A stretch of 64,000 nt of DNA from Sipunculus nudus. Lineage: Eukaryota > Annelida > Sipuncula > Golfingiida > Sipunculidae. The notes beneath the pieces were generated by a model. That model had not been told where the DNA came from, searched no databases, and was given only the letters and a program-made list of their open reading frames with translations. The stretch is from assembly GCA_026874595.1 (NCBI GenBank), contig CM049306.1, positions 6,590,019-6,654,018 on the forward strand. The letters are read 5' to 3'. Below are positions 56,219-64,000 of this stretch, in pieces (the stretch's first letter is position 1; each line of letters opens with the position of its first letter). Both the position numbers and the translations under genes were made by a program.

Positions 56219-58579
56219 AAAAATACAGGTGGCAGTAACTAAAAAAGTCACAGTCAATACTGAAGGTAAGATTCATGGCAGTCCATGCATTCTTTATCAA
56301 GATACTGGAGGTTTTGTATCAAATTTTAATTATTTTTGAAGGTACTTATTAGCTCCATAGCTTAAAGGATATAGGTCACACTGACCTAATTTGAGGTTTC
56401 TAAGGAAATTTTTTATTGACCTCCCTAAATGTACACTAAGAAGTTTCTAGGTCCAGTGGTTATGATTTGTGCTCTGCTAAAGGACACCTGAATGGCCAGA
56501 TGCCCCGGCAGATGATGGAAAAAGTACCATACCTTGACCTCTGTTGACTTATAGTCAGCTGAGCTAAAAATGATTATAGGTGCCCCCACCAGTCTTGTGT
56601 ATGAGTAAGTCATCGAAGATGTATAGACATGTAAAATTTCAGGCAGATACTTTACACCACTCTTGAGCTTTGTGCACAGATGTATGAAACCCATAACAAT
56701 TGTAGATGGCACTAGAAATCTTGCATATGAGAAGTCAAAGCTATCTGCAATGTATCAATATGCCCAATTTCTCGCAGGGAAATAAGCAGGGTTGTACACT
56801 GTGCAAAAAAATATCATAGGTGGTGCAACTATTCTTTTAAATGATCAAGCTATTTAAGATGTAGAGATATGCACATTCCCAGGATGAAATATCAAAACAC
56901 TCCTAAGAAAAAAGCAGGGATATATGCTATGCAAAATTATTTTGTGGTGACACGTCTTGTGTACGAAAAAGCCATCAAAGATGCATGGGCAAGTCAAAAT
57001 TTCGGGCCAATACATCAAACTTCTCTTGAGTCAGGTGCATTGGGCTGACCATGCTAAGCTGAGGCACACAATTACCATAACAAATTGCCAGCTGTAGCTA
57101 CTGCACTAAGTGCACTCTTGACCTGTACTTGGCTGTACTGACTGAACTCTTGACCTGTTGCCTAATCTGATACAGTTGGCAGTCTGCCAAAGCTATAAAT
57201 AGGTACAGACTAAATTTTGGTCTGTTGCCAAATTTGAAAAAAGTTGGCAGTCTGCCAAGCTATATATAGAAACAGACACAATATTGGCCTGTTGGTAAAT
57301 CTATTTACACATACTGAAAGACTTTATCTACAATGGCATCATTTTTGTGCAATGTTTCAGAAGCTGAAACAAGAGTTTTGCTGAAAAAGACTACTGCAGC
57401 CCTCAGTTTGCTATGAGTATGACTCTACTAAAAATCAATGAACCCAATCTATTCTTTACAATTGAAAGAACCCTACCCTATGATCACTCTTGTGAAAAAT
57501 TAAACCATTCAGCTTGACTGTTTCATCAAACATTTTACAGGCTAAAATTATGAGGTTTTGACCCATAAAACACAGGTGGGGCAAAAACCTCTATTTCATA
57601 TATGAGTCATGTCACAAAATTTGCAAAAAACTTGGTGATGTTAGCTCCTGTCGTTTCTGAGATTGTTATGTCAATATGCTTACTTGGCCAAATGAGTAAG
57701 TTCAAATTGCTTTAACTTAGCCAAAATGCATCAAACCCAAACCATTTGAACAAACTTGCTAGTCTCTGGAATCATTCCTTTGAAATATTGAACAATTTGG
57801 CTGAATGATTTCAGAGAAGAAGATTTTCAAAGATTTTAAAGCCATTTCCCCATAAAATGTAAACATTTGACGTGTGACAGATTTTTGCATAAAATTTGGG
57901 TGTGCTAGCTCCAGCTATTCCCGAGAAACTATTGGTTTATGTACTGATGACGGATGACCCCCTTACAAAAAAAGTTGATGCAGGTGGCTCCACCAATACC
58001 TCAATTTCATATATGACTCATGTGTCCAGCATTTGCCTCAAATTTGGTGTTGATAGCGCCAGCCATTTCTGATATTGAAATTTTAGCATCCTTTTTTGGC
58101 CTAATGACCAAGTTCAGCTTCCTGTTACTCAACCAAAATTCACTGAACTGGAACCATTTGAACAAACTTGAGATTTTTTCTAGGATTATTTGTGTGAAAT
58201 ATTGAGAAATTTGGTTGGAAAGAAGATTTTTCATTTTTTTTTTTTTTTTGCTTTTTCCCTATAAAAATTTAGGTAAATGCAGATTGCAAAAAAAAAGCAA
58301 AATCTTAGATTTCTTCAGATGACTAATTTTTGCATAAAATTTGGTGATGCTAGCCCCTGCCATTTTTTATACAGTATTGGTTAATAAACAGACGCCGGAC
58401 TATGCCACACTATCGCATAAGCTCGCAGGTTCTCGCTTAAAATTTTTTTTCAAAAAGTCTATTTAAAACCTACCACAAAAAATCATGAGTAAAATGTAAT
58501 TCATACCAGTCCAGTTCCAGCTTTATCAGATGTGAATTAACTCAGGTAAGGGAGTGAAATCTCAAAATTTTGGACCCCA

Positions 58580-58800
58580 AGACAGACAGACGGACCATCA
58601 GACAGACACTTTAGTCACAGATTTTAGTTCATGGACGCGACCTTCAGATAGACAGACCGTCAGGCAGACAATTTGTCACAGATTTTAGTTCAAGGACCTT
58701 CAGACAGACAGACCATCAGACAGTCACTTTGTCACAGATTTTAGTTTATGGACCTTCAGCCAGTCAGACAGACCATCTGACAGACAGCTCAAATACAAAC
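58580..58800. repeat. CAGA-rich minisatellite, about 3.5 units
   Basis: Units of roughly 57-66 bp begin GACAGACAGACGGACCATCA and continue CACAGATTTTAGTTCANGGAC. They resemble the GGACAGAC tails of families D and F, but no 3' hairpin follows. Confidence 0.6.
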
Positions 58801-59210
58801 CCATTAACAAATTTCCTGATGAGAGCCACTGTACCAAATTTGAATAATTTTAGATATTTAGTATACTATAGCTATTCTCCAGAACTGAAAGTGTAAGGAA
58901 GACAAATGGACAGCGGAGCAGACAGACAGATGAACATTGTCAAATCCATGTCACATCATTCAAAGTCACATGTGGGGGACAAATACAATGAAAGTGTGTT
59001 CCTTACTAAAGGTACAATGAAATCTGCAGATTTATTACAAACTGAATGATTCAGGAACCTGAAGCTGATCCTCCATAAAAAAATCTTCCACAACTAATAT
59101 ATATCACACTGCACACTGTATCATGCAATAAATTCCCAAAATGGATCAGTCCATATGATTTAGAAGCTCTTATTACCATAATTGGATGTTGGAAAATCTT
59201 AGAATACCTG

Positions 59211-59482
59211 TTAAATAAGTGACCCAGGGGTCATGACACTTAGCGGATCTGTGACACTGAGAAATTCTTTCATCTTTGATTGCCAACATTTTAGAAATTT
59301 TTGCAATTGTCCTGCAGCAGTTGTGGAGAACTTATGAATCGGTTTTTCTTCAAATTTTCCATGTTGATAGGAATATATTTGTACAAATTCAATGCACATT
59401 CTTTCCAATTTGTGCATTAAATATATAAAATTTGTTTGCTGGGCTGTTTCCTGTTGTGACATGTCCATCCTTATTTCTAAGT
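59211..59482 (-). CDS. Unassigned ORF or exon
   Basis: A T-rich acceptor (GCATATTTTTCAG) at its upstream edge opens a frame reading RMDMSQQETAQQ, then NFIYLMHKLERMCIEFVQI, then AGQLQKFLKCWQSKMKEFL. The frame ends in TAA at 59211-59213. Its last 15 codons overlap a sequence resembling the left end of a D element (AAGTGACCCAGGGGTCATGA), so the true 3' end may have been replaced. No family recognised; a transposon-derived frame is possible. Confidence 0.35.
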
Positions 59483-60344
59483 CTGAAAAATATGCAAAAA
59501 AAAATAAAGTACATGTTGATCCTGATGGCTCTACTGTCAGCTGAAAGGACTATTTATGAGCAAATAACGCTTACCAAATTTGAGAAAGATATGCAGTCAT
59601 CAATTATTATTTCTTATCTAAGCCAACAGTGTCATTTTGTGCATGACAGTGTCTAAGGTTCCAGAAAGAAATATATGTTTATCTTGCAGTTACTTAACTA
59701 AGAATTGATGATTGATGATGATGAAACTGATGACGCAGACAGTAATGTCAATCAGTTTTTAATGTTGCAAAAATAGTTTTTTTTATCTCCTTACAGCAAA
59801 TTATAGGCCATTTTGTCCCACCCAAAACATGTCCACAGTTAAACCAATTAATTTTAAGACCATAGAGACCTTAATAATCAGCTGCATGTATGCTGCATGT
59901 ATTTTAAAAGGTTTAAAAAGGGTTAAATGATTTCATAAGGAAGTAACTTGGATGTAGAAATCCATTACTGGGATCTTTTTTTTTTTTTTTTTTTTTTTAC
60001 ACATTTATTCTCATAAAACAAAGAAATACAGCAAATACAAATTACAAGACAATTACAAAGACACAACACACATATACAAAGACGTGTTGTTTACATGTAA
60101 TTTTACAAACATAACATATTCTGTGGTCGGTTCTGTGTTCTGACACAGAAGTTATTATAAAGATAAACAACATTAACGCATAAACAAGAACAGACACCAT
60201 TTACCCATGGCCATGATAATACTTATATAAGGAAATCTCAGTCAGAAATTTTAAAAACATCAACTAATTTACCCCATTTCTTTAAATGATTATAAAATAT
60301 TCCTTTGCTATTTGCAATGTAACTCTCAACCCTTTCTGTATCTC

Positions 60345-60928
60345 TTACCTGCTTTTAAACACTGCTAACAAGGAAGAACTATTTTCCTCTCTTTGCTTGT
60401 AGAGGACATATTTATACAGTAACAGAATCTGATTTTGCAGCCTGTTTTTATCATCAACTGGTATGATACCATACAATATTTCCATAAGTGATATGGCTGG
60501 GAGATATAATTCATAATCTTGCAACCATGCCTTTATTTTGAAATAAAAATTCCCACTGACCATACATTCAAAAAATAAATGTACAATATTTGTGATCATT
60601 GAAACAAAATGAACATCGAGAAGTTTCTTTTATCTTCCATTTAAACAGCTGCTAATTCAGAGATATATAATTGTGCAATATCTTATACTGAAATTCTCTA
60701 AGGTATGTATCTAAAGTTATTTTATATATAGCTAGATATGCATTTTCCCCATCTAATTTCAATATTATTCTCACTGTTTATAATATTCCACCTTTCTTGG
60801 GCTGTGGGCTTTTCCCATATATTTTCTACAAGTGTATCATATATCATTCGGGATTTCAGACTATTCAGTGTCGCTTGTCCTCCAATAGTTAAGATTGTTT
60901 CCATATTTGAATAGTTTTTTTTTTTCAA
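60345..60928 (-). pseudogene. LINE C-terminal region, broken
   Basis: Continuation of the reverse transcriptase protein in shifted frames. One piece holds ERWNIINSENN, another holds CSFC and HLFFEC, the C-x2-C...H-x4-C pattern found at the C-terminus of L1-type ORF2. An in-frame TAG and at least one more shift lie between 60600 and 60720. Confidence 0.7.
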
Positions 60929-63263
60929 CCTTATGATTTAGAATACATTTTTTCCACTGTTTCGGAATAACTTGTCTCAGTGACATACAATATATGTAAT
61001 CTATAAATTTAACATCAGTATGACCTTGCTTAATGGCATTCCAGGTGTTCCAGGTTCCTTTTTCATCAATCATGTCTTGAATATAATATAAACCCATGCT
61101 ATGCAACTGTTTATTATACACTGCTTTTGAGTTAATCTTTATATATTTGTTGTTCCACAGGCACTGATATATTACATCATCTGGTTTGTTGGGTTCCACA
61201 GATACATAAGATGACCAGTCTTCAAAACATTTTCTATAAAACTTTGGCAACCTATTTGGCAGTACTGTGACATCAAAATTACTTCCCATGCATGTTAAAC
61301 CTCCTATATTCTTTAGTTTATAATTTAATATCTCCTTGATTACCAAACTTTTAGGTTCAATGAGGCACTTTGCCCACATTACTCTCTGTGTCTTAATTTT
61401 ACAGGCAACATCAAGTATGTTTATTCCTCCATTTTCAATTTTTCCAATGACTGTTTTGTATTTTACCTTGGGCTTTTTAGCTCTCCAGATGAAATCACAA
61501 AGAAGTCTCTTTATGGATAACACAGTATTTTTTGGTGGTATTAAAACATTTGTAACATAATATATTTTTGAAATGAGCAATGAACATACAACTTCTGCTC
61601 TGCCATATAATGTGAGGTTTCTACATTTCCATAATGATAATGTAGATTGTAAACTATTTTCAACTCTCTTAAAATTTTCTTTATGTACAATATCTTTATT
61701 ATATGAAAACCAGATTCCAAGTATTTTCATACATGATTTTGTCAAGTCTATCCACCTTAAATTATACACATCATTCACAAATTTCTTCTTTGATCCAAAA
61801 TATGCAGCCTCAGATTTTGCTAGATTTAACTTAAGTGATGAAAAATATTCAAAATGTTTGATAACAGAAAGAACCTTGTCCAATGAATCAGTGTTTTTAA
61901 CAAATATAGTAGTATGATCTGCAAACATGCACATTTTCACCACAGTATTTCCAATTTGAATTCCATGAATATTTCTATCATTTCTAATCATTATTGCCAA
62001 TATTTCTATAGCCATTATGAACAAATATGGAGCCAGAGGGTCTCCCTGCCGGGTTCCTCTATCTAAGTTGAAATAACCAGTTGTATAACCATTGTTTAAA
62101 ACTGAACTTTGCATATCATGGTGTAAAATATTGACCCACCTAATAAAATTATTATCAAAACCAAAATATTTCAATGTTGCAAATAAAAAGTCATGTTCTA
62201 CACCGTCAAAGGCAGCTTCAAGGTCTGCTGCAAATATATTTCCAGGCTTGTTTTCCACATCAGAATAGTGTAAAACATCCCATATTAGTCTGATAGTTTC
62301 TCCTATATATCTCCCTTTGACAAAAGCATACTGATCCAGCTTTGTTATATTTGAAAGATGTTTTTCTATTCTCATAACTAAAACTTTACTCAGTATCTTA
62401 ACATCGACATTAAGTAAACTGATAGGTCTCCAGGCATTTAAATGATTTAAATCCTTACCTGGTTTAGGTATTAGTTTCACAAGTGCTTGTTTCTGAGAAG
62501 TTGTTAGTGAACCAGTATCAAAACTTTCATTCAAACAATCAGTAAGACATTGTCCCAGTTCACTAAATAATGCTATGTAAAACTCTTTTGTCAGCCCATC
62601 ATTTCCAGGTGTTTTATTATTTTTCATTCCCTTTAAACATGAAAACACTTCAGTTTTTGTAATAAGCTTGCCACATGTCTGTGTCTCTGTCTGCTTTAAT
62701 TTGCTTTCAAACACAGGGAGATTCTGAAAAAAGTGTGTCAACTCTGATTTGTTACTCACTGATTTCTTCTTATACTTTTCTATAAAGGATTCCCTAAAAC
62801 ATCTCATAATTTCTGTGTGATTTGCTATATCTCTTCCCTTATATGACAATATGCGTATTGTAGACCTATTTTTATTACGTTTCTCCAGGTTAAGGAAATA
62901 TTTTGTACCCCTTTCACCTTCTTGTAACCACTGTGCCCTAGATCTAACAATAATGCCTCTGGTAACATTATCATAGTATTCTTGCAGTTTTTGCTTTAAT
63001 TCACAATATAACTCCTGTGATTCAGGATTCCCTTCACTCTGTATAGCCCCTTCCATTTCAGATACCTTCATTTCCAAGTTTATACCATATTCTTTATGAT
63101 TTTTAGCTTTAGCTTTACTGTATTTGATGGTGTATTCCCTTATCTTATATTTCAAATATTCCCATATACCTTGGGCTGTTATCGTATTTACCTCTTCTTT
63201 CCATTCATTTATTTTACTTTTCACATTTTTTATATAATCTGTGACATTTAGCAAATCATACAA
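60861..63263 (-). pseudogene. LINE reverse transcriptase (800 codons, altered catalytic motif)
   Basis: Motif A reads AADLEAAFDGVEHDF, motif B GTRQGDPLAPYLF, and motif C MFADHTTIF. The usual FADD of motif C is FADH, so the second catalytic Asp is replaced by His, which should abolish polymerase activity. The frame is lost at its end in an A-run (about 60918-60928 on the minus strand), after which the protein continues in another frame. Confidence 0.9.
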
Positions 63264-64000
63264 TCAAATTATTCATACACCAGTGTGCAGGTCCCGATTT
63301 TGTTTCTTTCGCTATATCAACTTTCAGCACCACTGCTGAATGGTCCGTGTTAACACTTGGTATAATTTCACAACTTGAAACATAACATAGTAGGGTATCT
63401 GACACCAAAAAATAATCAAGTCTCCTCTGAATAAAGGGTGTGGTTGAGCACCAAGTATAAGCTTTTACAGAATCATGTTTTATATGCCATACATCACACA
63501 GATTTAATGCTTCCATTATACTAACAATCTTATTAACTGAATTATGTTTAACACTTAACCTTCCTCCATCAGCATCTTGTTCAGTGAGGTGTACATTAAA
63601 ATCTCCTCCCCATATAACTTCCACGTATGAATCCCTGAGAATTTTATCTATTTGCTGAGAGACAGTTTCGTAAAATTTAATTTGTTGACTTTCAAAATTT
63701 GGTGCATGCGTGTTTACCAGGATACAGTGCAACCCTTCAATTTCACATTCCACTATAATATATCTACCTTTATCATCTATAGTTTTACTGAGCTCCTTGA
63801 AATCAACATTTTTTCCAATAAGAATACATACTCCGCATGACTTTGTATTACCAAAAGAAAGATACATTTCACCTCGCCATTGTTTTGACCAAACATTTTC
63901 ATCTTGTTTTACACAATGACACTCTTGTAAAAAACAGACTCCTTTATGTGACTGATGTTTCACCATCCAATTGAAAATTTGGCTTCTTTTTACATAATTC
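63256..64000 (-). pseudogene. LINE endonuclease domain (partial, open to the window edge)
   Basis: APE-type motifs are present: FLQECH, WGGDFNVH, RRLDYFLVS and NTDHSAVVLK, which carry the usual catalytic Glu, Asp, Asn and final Asp-His. The frame is open to position 64000 and stops at 63256 by a shift relative to the RT frame, which starts at 63263. The domain alone looks intact; the link to the RT is broken. Confidence 0.85.

Larger units (their letters stand above)
50715..56565 (+). mobile_element. Family D element, second level of the nest
   Basis: Left end ACTAGGGACCCATAGGTC with GCTCAGCTGA; right end GACTTATAGTCAGCTGAGCT, which has lost most of its first hairpin arm and its CpG tail. 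D-type interior (TCTAGGTCCAGTGGTTATGA, TTTGTGCTCTGCTAA) follows the nested E element. Confidence 0.55.
50528..58437 (+). mobile_element. Outermost family E element of a four-level nest
   Basis: Left end ACAAGGCCTACAGGCCT; right end TCGCAGGTTCTCGCT after an AGACGCCGGACTATGCC tail. Its left part (50528-50714) ends TGTACACAACAG. Its right part resumes at 56566 with AAAAATGATTATAGGTGCC, as in the continuous E stretch at 17630-17660. Further E modules fill 56570-58437. Confidence 0.6.
59976..64000 (-). mobile_element. L1/Tx1-like LINE, decayed, running off the window
   Basis: It carries, in order on the minus strand, an APE-type endonuclease, a reverse transcriptase and a Cys-rich C-terminal region, then a 3' end with AATAAA and a 23-base A tail (59976-59998 as T on the plus strand). 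Several frame breaks and an in-frame stop separate the parts. The 5' end lies beyond 64000. The GTRQGDPLAPYLF signature and the order of domains fit the L1/Tx1 branch. Confidence 0.9.

Noticed and set aside
58580-58800. CAGA-rich block as the 3' tail of another D or F element
   Set aside because: No terminal hairpin or matching left end could be found, so it is listed only as a minisatellite.

Overview
This is a window of AT-rich animal nuclear DNA with spliced genes, minisatellites and very dense interspersed repeats. Many of the repeats end in CpG-rich GGACGG or CGGCGG tails. The genes and the repeat style suggest a bivalve mollusc, but that is an inference; no marker gene proves it.

Genes. 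An intronless plus-strand gene at 4949-5716 encodes a 2-aminoethanethiol (cysteamine) dioxygenase, ADO. Converging on it from the right is a minus-strand gene of about 40 kb (49595 down to 9227). I reconstructed it as ten coding exons whose splice phases all agree and whose total length (4368 nt) is a multiple of three, giving about 1455 residues. It has an acidic, Ser-rich N-terminal half and a helical-repeat C-terminal half. My best guess is a TOPAZ1-like protein, but the family name is tentative. Two minisatellites lie directly downstream of 5' splice sites of this gene. One (45-bp unit) is built from the exon 3/intron 3 donor itself. Intron 7 holds decayed copies of the end of exon 7.

Repeats. 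Most of 10.1-24.5 kb, 30.8-43.4 kb and 50.5-58.4 kb consists of at least six families of non-autonomous elements (labelled A to F here) nested inside one another. They share one layout. They start with ACNAGR, have a short hairpin, and carry a 10-14 bp motif that returns inverted at the very 3' end. Their internal tandem modules often contain the palindrome GGTGGCGCCACC, followed by a CpG-rich tail and a 3' terminal hairpin. They sit in A-runs without target duplications. In three nests the flanking A count equals that of an unoccupied paralogue in this same window. This layout resembles Helentron/HINE-type rolling-circle elements. No Rep/helicase gene is present here.

Other mobile DNA includes hAT-like elements with clear target duplications (6582-7680, 19610-22329, 19862-20494, 30124-30683), a tRNA-derived SINE (about 44180-44497) and a decayed L1/Tx1-like LINE on the minus strand at the right edge (59976 to beyond 64000).
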